Positions 6,955 through 15,661 of a stretch of DNA of 17,997 nucleotides are shown here, one piece after another (within the stretch, counting starts at the first letter, position 1; every line of letters starts with the position of its first letter). The position numbers and the translations under genes were made by a program. Source of the stretch: Nitrosomonadaceae bacterium (GTDB lineage Bacteria; Pseudomonadota; Gammaproteobacteria; Burkholderiales; Nitrosomonadaceae); the NCBI GenBank assembly GCA_919902625.1, contig CAKKRO010000229.1, forward strand, positions 12,170 through 30,166, written 5' to 3'. The notes beneath the pieces were generated by a model. The model was not told the DNA's origin, did no database searches, and saw only the letters and a program-made list of their open reading frames with translations.

Positions 6955-8608
6955 AGCACAAAAAGAATTTCAGGAAAAGATGCGCTTGTTGACAGCTTCG
7001 TTTACAGAAGAACTGCCCAATAAAATCAGTGAAATTGAAACCCTGTGGAGCAAGCTTCAGGCGGAATGGGACATGGAGGCTTTACAGAAACTTCATCGTT
7101 CCGTGCATAACTTGGTTGGTACGGGTAAGACGTTCGGTTTTCCAGAGCTCAGTGTTGAGGCACGTACATTAGAGCAAATCCTCAAGAACCTGATGCAGAA
7201 AGAAGTTACGGCAGACGACTTGCAGTCGACCATGATATTGCGGCAAGTTTCCGAGCTAAGAAGAATCTCGGTTGAGACAGGACCTAAGCCGACAGAAGAT
7301 ATTATTCCGGCCGCTTCTAATGAGAATGTATTTTTGCCGGATTCTCATACATCCAATCTGGTATTTGTGGTGGACGATGATGTCGAAGCAGCACAGGAGC
7401 TGGCGTTACAGTTACGCTATTACGGTTATGAGGTGGAGGTGTTTAATCATCTGGATAAATTCCGGGAGGCCATTAAGCATAAACCCAATGCTATTATCCT
7501 GATGGCTACTGAATTTCCTGACGATACCATGGGTGGCATTCATGTCATGAAGGAAACTCAGCGAGAGCTGAATCAATCAGCACGGGTTATTTTTATTTCA
7601 TCGCACGACGATCTGACATACCGGCTGGGTGCCGTACGTGCGGGTGGTATTGCTTATTTCACTAAACCGATTAATTCGACCGAATTAATCGATCAAATCG
7701 ATTTAATAACGGCTTCACAAACTCAGGAATCTTTCCGGGTATTGATCGTAGATGACAGCTCAACGGTGCTTTTTTATCATGCAGCGATATTGGAACAAGC
7801 TGGAATAACGGTAAAGACTATATCCGAACCGTTGAATATAATCGAAATATTGCTTGAGTTTGACCCTGACCTAGTCCTGATGGATCTGTATATGCCGGCA
7901 TGTAATGGGGTCGAATTGGCAAAAGTCATCCGGCAGATGAGCAGTTTTGTGAGCACGCCTATCGTCTATCTCTCTTCCGAGAATGATTTTAACACGCAAC
8001 TTGAAGCGATGAGTTTGTGCGGCGATGATTTTCTGGTGAAACCCATCGATCCTCAGCAACTGATTTCAGCGGTGACATTTCGCGTATCACGTGCTCGTTT
8101 CTTACGTTCTTTAATGGTGCACGATGGCTTAACGGGTCTGCTTAACCATACTACCATTAAGGAAGGATTGGCACGCGAGGTGGTGCGTGCTCATCGATTG
8201 GACTCACCCTTGTCTTTTGCCATGATAGATATCGATTTCTTTAAGAAAGTGAATGACAACTATGGACATTCTGCAGGTGATCGTGTGATTAAGAGTTTGT
8301 CACGGCTATTAAAGCAACGTCTGCGAGGGACCGATATTATCGGACGCTATGGCGGGGAAGAGTTTGCCGTCATCATGACGGATACCGATGCGGCATTTGC
8401 AGCAAAAGTGATTGATGAGATCCGTAACGTTTTTTCACGTTTGCTGCATCAGAGTCAAGACGAAGAGTTTTATGTGACTTTTAGTTGCGGGATAGCAGAT
8501 CTTGCGCATTTCTCAGAGGCTGCCAGCCTCAGTGAGGCTGCTGACAAAGCGCTTTATCAGGCCAAGCAAAGAGGGCGCAATAAGGTGGTTGTTAATACGG
8601 GCGATTAG
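6944..8608 (+). CDS. Hpt-REC-REC-GGDEF diguanylate cyclase, 554 aa
   Basis: This is a cytosolic multi-domain signalling protein. Residues 10-110 form an Hpt-like helical bundle with the candidate phospho-His55 in HNLVGTGKTFGF. REC1 (about 138-255) keeps the acidic pocket D144-D146 and Lys241, but the phospho-Asp position reads Met187/Ala188, so it should not be phosphorylated. REC2 (about 264-385) is complete: D270/D271, D314 in LMDLYMP, K366. The GGDEF domain (about 390-550) has DGLTGLLN, the active site GGEEF at 470-474, and the RxxD inhibitory site R461-D464 five residues before it. It should therefore make c-di-GMP from GTP with product inhibition, controlled through REC2. It overlaps the upstream receiver gene. 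The input kinase is unknown. Confidence 0.95.
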   Translation: MSNEAQKEFQEKMRLLTASFTEELPNKISEIETLWSKLQAEWDMEALQKLHRSVHNLVGTGKTFGFPELSVEARTLEQILKNLMQKEVTADDLQSTMILRQVSELRRISVETGPKPTEDIIPAASNENVFLPDSHTSNLVFVVDDDVEAAQELALQLRYYGYEVEVFNHLDKFREAIKHKPNAIILMATEFPDDTMGGIHVMKETQRELNQSARVIFISSHDDLTYRLGAVRAGGIAYFTKPINSTELIDQIDLITASQTQESFRVLIVDDSSTVLFYHAAILEQAGITVKTISEPLNIIEILLEFDPDLVLMDLYMPACNGVELAKVIRQMSSFVSTPIVYLSSENDFNTQLEAMSLCGDDFLVKPIDPQQLISAVTFRVSRARFLRSLMVHDGLTGLLNHTTIKEGLAREVVRAHRLDSPLSFAMIDIDFFKKVNDNYGHSAGDRVIKSLSRLLKQRLRGTDIIGRYGGEEFAVIMTDTDAAFAAKVIDEIRNVFSRLLHQSQDEEFYVTFSCGIADLAHFSEAASLSEAADKALYQAKQRGRNKVVVNTGD

Positions 8609-8643
8609 GCATTTACATCCAAGCGGTAGCAGTGTGAATGGCT

Positions 8644-9645
8644 TTACGAATCGGGATCATCAATACGCGTGCGTTGCTGACGGGGTGGGTGAATGCCGGA
8701 ATCTGCCGCGAATTGTTTCTTGCTGAAAGCAACCCGCAATTGAAGATCGGGTTCAACATTCTTGAGTGCTTCAATGACAGCAACGCGCGGTGCCAGGCCG
8801 GCGCAATTGGCTACTTGAATGGAAAGCCCCGGGCGCGCATTGAGCTCAATGATCATGGGCCCCTGATCTCTGTCCAAAACAATATCCACGCCCAGATATC
8901 CGAGCCCTGTCATTTCATAGCAGGCAGCGGCCAATTGTAATAATTTATCCCAATGGGGAATGACTAATTCCGGGAAAGTTTTTCGTGTATCCGGGTGGCA
9001 TGAAACCGACTCGCCGTACTGCACGGCATGCAACGCACTGCCTGTGCCCATATCGATCCCGACACCCACTGCACCCTGATGCAGATTTGCCTTGCCATCG
9101 GAGGCATGCGTTGTGAGTCGTAACATGGCCATAATGGGATAACCCCTGAGTACAATAATACGCAGATCAGGAATTCCTTCATAACTGTAGTCGGAAAAAA
9201 CCGGATCAAGTTGTATCAGCGACTCAATCATGACCGTGTCGGGCTTGCCGCCCAGGCTATGGAGACCACTCAGAATATTTGAGACATGCCGCTCGATATC
9301 CGCTAACTGTATCGCATCACCACTGGGCTTGAAATAGAGATTATGGTCATGCTCGGTAATCACCAGAATGCCTTTGCCGCCACTGCCTTTAACCGGTTTT
9401 ATGACAAATTGGGCATAAGGACTGAGTATTCCTTTCAGTAACTTGACATCATGCTGATATTGCAGGGTACCAAGCAGTTTGGGTACGGTGATGCCGGCTT
9501 TCTGTGCCAGCAATTTGGTTTTTAGTTTGTCGTCAACAAGCGGGTATAAATGGCGCGGGTTATAGCGGGAGATCAAACCAAAGTTTCTTTGATTCATTCC
9601 GATGATGCCAAAACTCCTGAGTTTCCTAGCGCTTGCCAGAAACAT
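8644..9645 (-). CDS. ATP-grasp alpha-L-glutamate ligase-like protein (RimK-related), 333 aa
   Basis: This is an ATP-grasp enzyme of the RimK-related class that accompanies the 7TM/retropepsin genes. Near the start it has RYNPRHLYPLVDDKLKTK, typical of the family. ATP-binding follows with FVIKPVKGSGGKGILVI (about 84-102) and a C-terminal metal site in GVDIVLD...MIIELNARPGLSIQ (about 260-290). RimK relatives form amide bonds by activating a carboxylate with ATP, often adding glutamate to a protein or peptide; the substrate here is unknown. It has no signal peptide and should act in the cytosol. The ATG at 9645 follows a ribosome site (GGAAAGG) and overlaps the membrane gene upstream by 20 bases, so it is the last gene of the operon. 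The basic tail QRTRIDDPDS is unremarkable. Confidence 0.92.
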   Translation of the reverse strand: MFLASARKLRSFGIIGMNQRNFGLISRYNPRHLYPLVDDKLKTKLLAQKAGITVPKLLGTLQYQHDVKLLKGILSPYAQFVIKPVKGSGGKGILVITEHDHNLYFKPSGDAIQLADIERHVSNILSGLHSLGGKPDTVMIESLIQLDPVFSDYSYEGIPDLRIIVLRGYPIMAMLRLTTHASDGKANLHQGAVGVGIDMGTGSALHAVQYGESVSCHPDTRKTFPELVIPHWDKLLQLAAACYEMTGLGYLGVDIVLDRDQGPMIIELNARPGLSIQVANCAGLAPRVAVIEALKNVEPDLQLRVAFSKKQFAADSGIHPPRQQRTRIDDPDS

Positions 9646-11173
9646 GGCGCCTTTCCAGAGAATGAAAACGATATAACTCAGATAATCGATAGCCGGTATA
9701 TTGTCCGAGAATCAGGATGAGCGCCAGATTGACCAGCATCAATTCAGGAAAATTAAAAGTTAGATATTCAATCGTCCGGTTAGTCATAAACAAATAAGCA
9801 ATCACTGCCGTCAACAAGCTGCCACCCCCCTGGATAAAAACTTCTCTGGGGCCGTCTTCCTCCCATAGAACAGACATACGTTCGATGGTCCATGCCAGAA
9901 TGATCATGGGGAAGAAAGTAACGGTCATGGCCTGGTCGAGTCCCAGTTTATTGCTGATAATGCTGATACTCGCCATAATCGCAATCACCACAATGATTAC
10001 GGCTGAAATACGCGCCACAAAGAGTAGATTCAGGCGTGACAAATAAGATCGGATCAGCAGCCCCGTTCCGACCACGGTCAGGAAGATAATGATGCCGGTC
10101 AGCAGAGTGGTTTGTATCAGCGCCAATGCAATCAGAATAGGCATAAAGGTGCCGGAAGTCCGTATGCCGACCAGCAGGCGCATAATGACAACAATCAATG
10201 CGCCGATGGGTAATAACAAAATCATTTTGAATGCATTCTGCTGCTCAATGGGCAGGCTGTAGATGGAGAAGTCGACCAAGCCGGCTTGCTTGTTCATGCC
10301 GTCACGTACCACCAGATTCCGGGTTGAATGCACATTTCTAATGATAGAAAAGGAAATTTGCGAGTTTCTACCACCGACCACATCGAGTAAGGATTGGTCT
10401 CCACGCTGCCAGATCAGAAAATTCCTGGGTTCTCCGCTTTCGCCGGAATCCTGGTTAAATAACAGCCATTGACCGCCAATATAAACTTCCACAAAGTTGG
10501 AAAGGGATTGTCTGCGCCGGCCATCTTTCAGGTACAAGCCGCGGACAATACGCGCGCTGATACCTTCCAGTGCCAGTAAATTAATGATCAGATGCGTTTT
10601 GTAGTCCTCACTGGATTGATCATTGAGTAGCAAGCGCTGATTCTGACTGGGAGCATTGGAATTTAACGTGCTGATCAATTCACGCGTAAAAATTTCAGTA
10701 TTGGCGGATTTGCTGCGCACCTGATCCAACAGTGTGGTCGCTGCGGTTTTAAGCACTTCATCAAATTCAGGTTTTTCCGGCTCGGAGGGAAGATCTGATG
10801 TAACTGTCCCGGTGATCGGATCCATTTCATAAACACTTAAACGATAATAAGCTGTTTGCGGACCCGATGCGGTTCTTTTACTCCATTGGGCGCGACGCCC
10901 TGCCGGAGAGGTTAACTCACTGAACCCGTAATCGGGAGAAGCAAAATCTTCTTCCATAAAAACAGTATTGGGGGTCTGGGGGGGCAAAGCGAAGGAGACG
11001 ATAACAGGATCGCCACGTGCAATAAAATCGATCTTGGCTTCAATGGTCCAGACCGATTTCTTGTCATCAGGCGATAATGGAAACCCCAAAGCAAAGTGCT
11101 TATATAAAATCAACCCGATTCCTAAGCCCATCATCAGGATAACGATAATATACAGTCTCAGTTTGGCATGCAT
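9626..11173 (-). CDS. Inactive transglutaminase fused to 7 transmembrane helices, 515 aa
   Basis: An N-terminal membrane anchor (about 8-24) is followed by a periplasmic region (25-315). Part of that region (about 185-245) resembles a transglutaminase core: LIINLLALEGISARIVRGLYL and FVEVYIGGQWLLFNQDSG. No Cys is seen where the catalytic nucleophile should be, hence 'inactive'. The C-terminal part (316-495) has about seven hydrophobic segments with few charges. In known genomes this protein travels with the retropepsin-like and ATP-grasp genes found on either side here. Its start ATG shares a base with the stop of the retropepsin gene (TAATG), a sign of coupled translation. It probably carries a signal or substrate across the inner membrane between its two partners; this is inference. 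Confidence 0.92.
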   Translation of the reverse strand: MHAKLRLYIIVILMMGLGIGLILYKHFALGFPLSPDDKKSVWTIEAKIDFIARGDPVIVSFALPPQTPNTVFMEEDFASPDYGFSELTSPAGRRAQWSKRTASGPQTAYYRLSVYEMDPITGTVTSDLPSEPEKPEFDEVLKTAATTLLDQVRSKSANTEIFTRELISTLNSNAPSQNQRLLLNDQSSEDYKTHLIINLLALEGISARIVRGLYLKDGRRRQSLSNFVEVYIGGQWLLFNQDSGESGEPRNFLIWQRGDQSLLDVVGGRNSQISFSIIRNVHSTRNLVVRDGMNKQAGLVDFSIYSLPIEQQNAFKMILLLPIGALIVVIMRLLVGIRTSGTFMPILIALALIQTTLLTGIIIFLTVVGTGLLIRSYLSRLNLLFVARISAVIIVVIAIMASISIISNKLGLDQAMTVTFFPMIILAWTIERMSVLWEEDGPREVFIQGGGSLLTAVIAYLFMTNRTIEYLTFNFPELMLVNLALILILGQYTGYRLSELYRFHSLERRHVSGKR

Positions 11174-11937
11174 TACTTCAGTCCGCCATTTTCCAGATTG
11201 TCGATTTTAATCGTGGTAAAACGTTTACTGACATCCACGATGGCCAGGTCGCGTAGCAAATTGCGCCCTATCAACACCTGATGCCTAAACTTGCTGCGAT
11301 TCTCCAATGTAAAATCTATTTGTTCATTGATATCAGCCAGTACGACACGCATCCTGACCACAGGACGCCGCTGCGATTCCCTGTCACCCCGTTCCTTGAC
11401 TCGTATATAACGGCGTAAACGCCGGGTGAGTTCTACCATTTCTCCAGTCTGGGGGTGGATAACGTTAAATTTTACAAAGGGTTTTCCATCCCGTTCGAAT
11501 TCAACAATATCAATGGCATTCAATGAGGATGTGCGAGCGCCGGTATCGATTCGTGCGCTGAATTCCAACCCCGGCGGATCAAGATAGACATTTTCCAGTC
11601 CTCCCAATATTGTCCGGGTATCCGTTAGCATTGACTGTGCTTTTTGGGATGTATCGATACCCTTGGTGTTGTCGCATGGACAGGTGTTGGTTTTATTTAA
11701 GCTTGAGTTGCTTTTTGGTTTTGGAAATTTATCAGGTTGAATTTTTTCCAATGCCTTTCTCTGCTCAACCAATTCAGCAAATAAAGTAACCAGTTCTGAT
11801 TCCCGGGCACTGATGGACGCCTCACGTGCCGACAATCCTTCTTCTCGTATATTACAAGCCGGCAGCATAAGAAGAATGAGAATGATGATCCAGCAGCGAT
11901 GGCGGATTTTGGTAAAAGATGAATGATCAATTCTCAT
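11173..11937 (-). CDS. Retropepsin-like 'ATP-dependent zinc protease' lipoprotein, 254 aa
   Basis: An N-terminal signal ends in the lipobox LPAC (Cys28), so the protein is a lipoprotein facing the periplasm. A helical charged linker (about 35-70) and a CPC motif (Cys86, Cys88) precede the conserved domain (about 118-245). That domain contains ARIDTGARTSSLNA, with D131-T-G-A, the single active-site motif of retropepsin-like aspartic proteases, and a late hydrophobic-glycine stretch, HQVLIGRNLL. The family is still often labelled 'ATP-dependent zinc protease', but the DTGA motif argues for an aspartic protease fold; I see no zinc motif. It heads the coupled group with the 7TM and ATP-grasp genes. 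The ATG lacks a strong ribosome site. The substrate is unknown. Confidence 0.9.
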   Translation of the reverse strand: MRIDHSSFTKIRHRCWIIILILLMLPACNIREEGLSAREASISARESELVTLFAELVEQRKALEKIQPDKFPKPKSNSSLNKTNTCPCDNTKGIDTSQKAQSMLTDTRTILGGLENVYLDPPGLEFSARIDTGARTSSLNAIDIVEFERDGKPFVKFNVIHPQTGEMVELTRRLRRYIRVKERGDRESQRRPVVRMRVVLADINEQIDFTLENRSKFRHQVLIGRNLLRDLAIVDVSKRFTTIKIDNLENGGLK

Positions 11938-12059
11938 AAGTTGTTTTATTTTCTAATTCTTTGAACTGATACCATTGTTGCCATTGATAGTAGCCGTCAA
12001 TAAATTGGCCTGTTTTACTGGGTATGGCTTGAGATACTTGTCCATGGAAGTGATTCAGT

Positions 12060-12090
12060 AACAATCCATAAAATATTTTTATGGATTGTT
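12060..12090. repeat. Strong A/T hairpin over the stop codon of the Ig-like gene
   Basis: A perfect 14-bp stem joins 12060-12073 and 12077-12090 with a 3-base loop. It contains the stop codon (12079-12081) of the minus-strand Ig-like gene. There is no T-tract after it on the minus strand, so full termination is doubtful. It could protect mRNA ends or partly separate this gene from the retropepsin gene about 140 bases downstream. The 11938-12078 gap holds nothing else I can support. Confidence 0.6.
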
Positions 12091-12486
12091 CAGGTGAATA
12101 AACAGTGTTTGGTTCTGGTAGGTGCAAGCATAGCGATGAATTTCCAGGCAGTGTGAAGTGATGGTTAATTGATAGATGCCCGGCATTGCATTTTTAGTAT
12201 CAAACTTGAATTCAAACCGGCCCTCCTGATCGCTTGGGTATGTCTGATCAACGGCCAAGGTTCCATCAGGGCGGGTCAGCTTGAAATTGAGTGGGACATC
12301 GGAAGTTGGCTGTGCATTATAGTCAACCCATCCCCGTATAATAACAGTGCTGCCGATGATATAGTCTGTTTCAGGATCAATGAGAATGGGTTTTGAGATA
12401 TGCGTTGCCAGCGCGTCGGTTATCACGCCACATAAAACCCATAGTAATGCGAATGAAATAATATAAATTCTTTGGGAAGCCATCAT
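12079..12486 (-). CDS. Exported small Ig-like (beta-sandwich) protein, 135 aa
   Basis: A signal peptide covers residues 1-27 (cleavage after DALA). The mature part, about 108 residues, looks like one immunoglobulin-like beta-sandwich: TDYIIGSTVIIRGWVDYN, VPLNFKLTRPDGT, EGRFEFKFD and PGIYQLTIT. That is the pattern of MG2/carboxypeptidase-regulatory-type domains, in which a bound ligand is usually protein or sugar. Two Cys, 113 and 121, could form a disulfide in the periplasm. Two ATGs in tandem begin the gene (12486 or 12483); neither has a strong ribosome site. It precedes the retropepsin/7TM/ATP-grasp genes on the same strand and may share their transcript. No named family is recognised. Confidence 0.75.
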   Translation of the reverse strand: MMASQRIYIISFALLWVLCGVITDALATHISKPILIDPETDYIIGSTVIIRGWVDYNAQPTSDVPLNFKLTRPDGTLAVDQTYPSDQEGRFEFKFDTKNAMPGIYQLTITSHCLEIHRYACTYQNQTLFIHLNNP

Positions 12487-12563
12487 AAAATTTGTAAAAG
12501 TATTAGGGTTAACGCAGAAATATAACAGGACTGACAGGACAAAGCCAACCTTGAATTTATAGG

Positions 12564-14327
12564 CTATTTCTTGGGCATATAAAGGTCGGTAATAGTTCCT
12601 TCAGCCATTTCGGCAGCAAACAGAACCGTTTCCGACAGTGTGGGATGAGGGTGAATGGTCAGGCTGATGTCTTCCATATCCGCACCCATCTCCAGAGCCA
12701 GAACAGTTTCAGCAATCAACTCACCGGCATTGATACCCACCATGCCGGCACCCAGTATGCGACGTGTATTTTTATCCAGCAGCAACTGAGTCAATCCTTC
12801 TTCACGTGCCATGGATATGGCGCGGCCACTGGCCGCCCAGGGAAAGCTGGCTTTCTCATAATCGATACCTTGTTTGATGGCTTCTTTCTCCGTGAGGCCC
12901 ATCCAGGCGATTTCAGGATCGGTATAAGCGACGGAAGGGATGGTGCGGGCATCGAATATGGCTTTGTGCCCGGCAATAATTTCAGCCGCCAGCTTGCCTT
13001 CGTATGTGGCTTTATGCGCCAGCATCGGCTCACCCACGATATCGCCAATCGCGAAAATATGTGGCAGGCTGGTACGTAGCTGTTGATCCACCGGAATAAA
13101 GCCGCGCTCGTTGACCTGAATGCCGATATCCTCGGCGCCGATAGCGCGTCCATTCGGGCGGCGCCCAACTGCCATTAAAATGCGGTCATAGGTTTGTGGT
13201 TCCGGCGCATTTTCACCCTCAAAGGTGACTTTAAGTCCAGATTCACCGGCTTCAATACGGGTTACTTTGGTTTTGAGATAAATCGCTTCGTAGCGTTTCT
13301 TTATGCGGCGATGCAATGGTTTGACCAGATCAGGATCGGCACCCGGGATTAATTGATCCATCCATTCCACCACGCTGATTTTGCTTCCCAATGCCGCATA
13401 CACCGTCGCCATTTCCAGGCCAATAATGCCGCCGCCGATAATGAGCATATGCTGGGGTACGCTTTCCAGCTGAAGTGCTCCGGTAGAATCAATCAGGCGC
13501 GGGTCATCATAAGGAAAACCGGGGATGCGGGTGACACTGGAACCGGCCGCAATGATGCAGTGATCAAACGAAACTGTTTTCTGACCCTCGGTGGTTTCCA
13601 CCTGAATCAGGTACGGCGTGAGAAACTTTCCGCTGCCATGAACGACTTCGATCTTGCGCTGCTTTGCCAGCGCTTTCAATCCCTTGGTCAGTTTGCCGAT
13701 CACCGATTCTTTCCAGGCACGCAGCTTGTCAATATCGATCTGGGGTTTGCCAAAAACAATGCCGTGCGACTCAACATCCTTAGCTTCCGTGATCACCTTG
13801 GCCGCATGCAGCAAGGCTTTGGACGGAATGCAGCCGACATTCAGGCACACGCCGCCCAATGTGGAATAACGTTCTATCAGAACCACCTTCTTGTCCAGAT
13901 CGGCAGCACGGAAGGCCGCAGTATAGCCTCCGGGTCCCGCGCCGAGGACAACCACATCGGCATGAATGTCTCCATGTGGAATTGATTGGGACGATATTGT
14001 TCCGAATGTTGGGGCAGTCAATACAGCCACTGTTTTTTCGCTGGTTTCGTTTGTTGTCCCTGAACCCGTCGAATCTGTGGATTGTTCAGTTACTGCCAGG
14101 GTCAGGATAACTGAACCCTCGGACACCTTATCGCCCGCTTTGACTTTGATTTTCTGCACCACACCAGCTTGCGGAGAAGGCACTTCCATCGAAGCCTTGT
14201 CAGTTTCCAGCGTGATCAGAGAAGTTTCCTTTTCAACGACATCACCGGGAGCAACGAGCACTTCGATGACAGGAATATCCTTGAAATCACCAATATCGGG
14301 AATCTTTATTTCGACAACTTGAGTCAT
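12564..14327 (-). CDS. lpdA: Dihydrolipoyl dehydrogenase (E3) with N-terminal lipoyl domain, 587 aa
   Basis: This flavoprotein reoxidises dihydrolipoamide in pyruvate or 2-oxoglutarate dehydrogenase, passing electrons to NAD. Residues 1-80 are a lipoyl domain with the target lysine K44 in ETDKASMEV. A 40-residue Thr/Ser-rich linker follows. The E3 part has an FAD loop GAGPGG (about 129-134), the redox disulfide GGVCLNVGCIPSK (C161, C166), an NAD-site glycine loop (IIGGGIIGLE) and the C-terminal HPHPTLSE with the catalytic His-Glu. The ATG at 14327 follows AAGGG; a longer frame starting at 14360 is not used. E3 with its own lipoyl domain is typical of a pyruvate dehydrogenase of betaproteobacterial type. 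No aceE or aceF is adjacent here. Confidence 0.95.
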   Translation of the reverse strand: MTQVVEIKIPDIGDFKDIPVIEVLVAPGDVVEKETSLITLETDKASMEVPSPQAGVVQKIKVKAGDKVSEGSVILTLAVTEQSTDSTGSGTTNETSEKTVAVLTAPTFGTISSQSIPHGDIHADVVVLGAGPGGYTAAFRAADLDKKVVLIERYSTLGGVCLNVGCIPSKALLHAAKVITEAKDVESHGIVFGKPQIDIDKLRAWKESVIGKLTKGLKALAKQRKIEVVHGSGKFLTPYLIQVETTEGQKTVSFDHCIIAAGSSVTRIPGFPYDDPRLIDSTGALQLESVPQHMLIIGGGIIGLEMATVYAALGSKISVVEWMDQLIPGADPDLVKPLHRRIKKRYEAIYLKTKVTRIEAGESGLKVTFEGENAPEPQTYDRILMAVGRRPNGRAIGAEDIGIQVNERGFIPVDQQLRTSLPHIFAIGDIVGEPMLAHKATYEGKLAAEIIAGHKAIFDARTIPSVAYTDPEIAWMGLTEKEAIKQGIDYEKASFPWAASGRAISMAREEGLTQLLLDKNTRRILGAGMVGINAGELIAETVLALEMGADMEDISLTIHPHPTLSETVLFAAEMAEGTITDLYMPKK

Positions 14328-14347
14328 AGCACCCTTTTTTGCAGATA

Positions 14348-14368
14348 GAGTGCTACGCACTCATTTTT
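14348..14368 (+). terminator. Hairpin with T-run, oriented against lpdA
   Basis: GAGTGC (14348-14353) pairs with GCACTC (14357-14362) over a 3-base loop and is followed on the plus strand by ATTTTTT. It has the form of a short intrinsic terminator for plus-strand transcripts, but no plus-strand gene precedes it. On the minus strand it is a leader hairpin of lpdA with no T-run after it. Confidence 0.35.
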
Positions 14369-14395
14369 TATGATCTAAATGTATTTAAAAACGGG

Positions 14396-15661
14396 TTATT
14401 GCCTTAACTGACCATCACCCAGCACGATAAATTTCTGACTGGTCAGTCCTTCCAGACCGACCGGTCCGCGTGCATGGATTTTGTCGGTGGAAATGCCGAT
14501 TTCGGCACCCAGGCCATATTCAAAGCCATCGGCAAAACGCGTGGTGGTATTGACCATCACAGAACTGGAATCCACTTCCCGCAGGAAACGGCGCGCACGT
14601 GTATAATTTTCCGTGACAATAGCGTCGGTATGCTGTGAGCCATAGCGTGTAATATGATCAATCGCCTGATCCAGTCCATTGACAATGCGGATGCTCAAGA
14701 TCGGTGCCAGATATTCTTCATACCAGTCAGCCTCAGTAGCCGCATTCATCTGCGGAATAATGCCGCAGGCTGCCGCATCACCGCGCAATTCGACACCTTT
14801 GTCAAAATAAATCCTGCTCAAAGCAGGCAGTATTTCTCGTGCAATGCCTTCATGGATCAACAGCGTTTCCATCGTGTTGCAGGTGCCGTAGCGCTGGGTT
14901 TTGGCATTGTCTGCAATCCTGACGGCCTTATCAAAATCGGCCTGATCGTCAATATACACATGGCACACCCCATCCAGATGCTTGATCACCGGGATACGCG
15001 CTTCATTGGCAATCCGTTCGATCAACCCCTTGCCACCGCGTGGCACGATCACATCGACAAAGTCTTTCATCGTGATTAACTCGCCGACTGCCGCGCGATC
15101 GGTGGTTGCAATCACCTGCACCGCCGTTTCCGGCAAACCGGCCAATCTCAATCCCTCTTTAACGCAGGCGGCAATAGCTTGATTGCTATGAATGGCCTCC
15201 GAGCCACCGCGCAGAATAGCCGCATTGCCCGCTTTTAGGCATAAACCCGCTGCATCGGCTGTCACATTGGGGCGCGCTTCATAAATGATGCCGATCACAC
15301 CCAAAGGCACGCGCATTTTTCCCACCTGTATGCCGGAAGGACGGTAATTCAATCCGCTGATCTCGCCCACCGGATCAGCCAGCGCAGCAATCTGCAATAA
15401 ACCTTCCGCCATCGTGGCCACGCCTTTGGCCGACAAAGTCAAACGGTCGGTCATGGCGGCTTCCAGACCCTTGGCGCGCGCATTGTCCAGATCTTTGGCA
15501 TTGGCCGCTAATAATAGGGGCTCATCCCGGCGGATGGCATTAGCCATAGCGGTCAGCGCATGATTCTTGGCCGCCGTATCCGCTTTCGCAACCCAACGCG
15601 CCGCCGCGCGCGCTTCCTGGCCGACGGACTGCATATAACTTTTGATATCTGAGGTGTTCAT
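14396..15661 (-). CDS. proA: Gamma-glutamyl phosphate reductase ProA, 421 aa
   Basis: The enzyme reduces gamma-glutamyl phosphate with NADPH to glutamate semialdehyde, the second step of proline synthesis. It spans the whole aldehyde-dehydrogenase-like fold: PLGVIGIIYEARPNVTADAAGLCLKAGN, then RGGKGLIERI, then TQRYGTCNTMETLL with the catalytic Cys261, and a C-terminal FADGFEYGLGAEIGIST. The length matches the family. The start at 15661 matches where ProA proteins begin and is preferred over the TTG at 15721. A near-perfect -10 box precedes it. The gene is followed after 68 bases by lpdA on the same strand. proB is not in the window. Confidence 0.96.
   Translation of the reverse strand: MNTSDIKSYMQSVGQEARAAARWVAKADTAAKNHALTAMANAIRRDEPLLLAANAKDLDNARAKGLEAAMTDRLTLSAKGVATMAEGLLQIAALADPVGEISGLNYRPSGIQVGKMRVPLGVIGIIYEARPNVTADAAGLCLKAGNAAILRGGSEAIHSNQAIAACVKEGLRLAGLPETAVQVIATTDRAAVGELITMKDFVDVIVPRGGKGLIERIANEARIPVIKHLDGVCHVYIDDQADFDKAVRIADNAKTQRYGTCNTMETLLIHEGIAREILPALSRIYFDKGVELRGDAAACGIIPQMNAATEADWYEEYLAPILSIRIVNGLDQAIDHITRYGSQHTDAIVTENYTRARRFLREVDSSSVMVNTTTRFADGFEYGLGAEIGISTDKIHARGPVGLEGLTSQKFIVLGDGQLRQ

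Noticed and set aside
11927..12127. 66-codon minus-strand frame between the Ig-like and retropepsin genes
   Set aside because: It has no ATG or GTG; only TTG codons could start it, none with a ribosome site. It overlaps both neighbours and continues upstream without a start.
12645..13985. Long plus-strand frames opposite lpdA (144 and 210 codons)
   Set aside because: They mirror the conserved E3 sequence. Their length reflects lpdA codon bias rather than genes.
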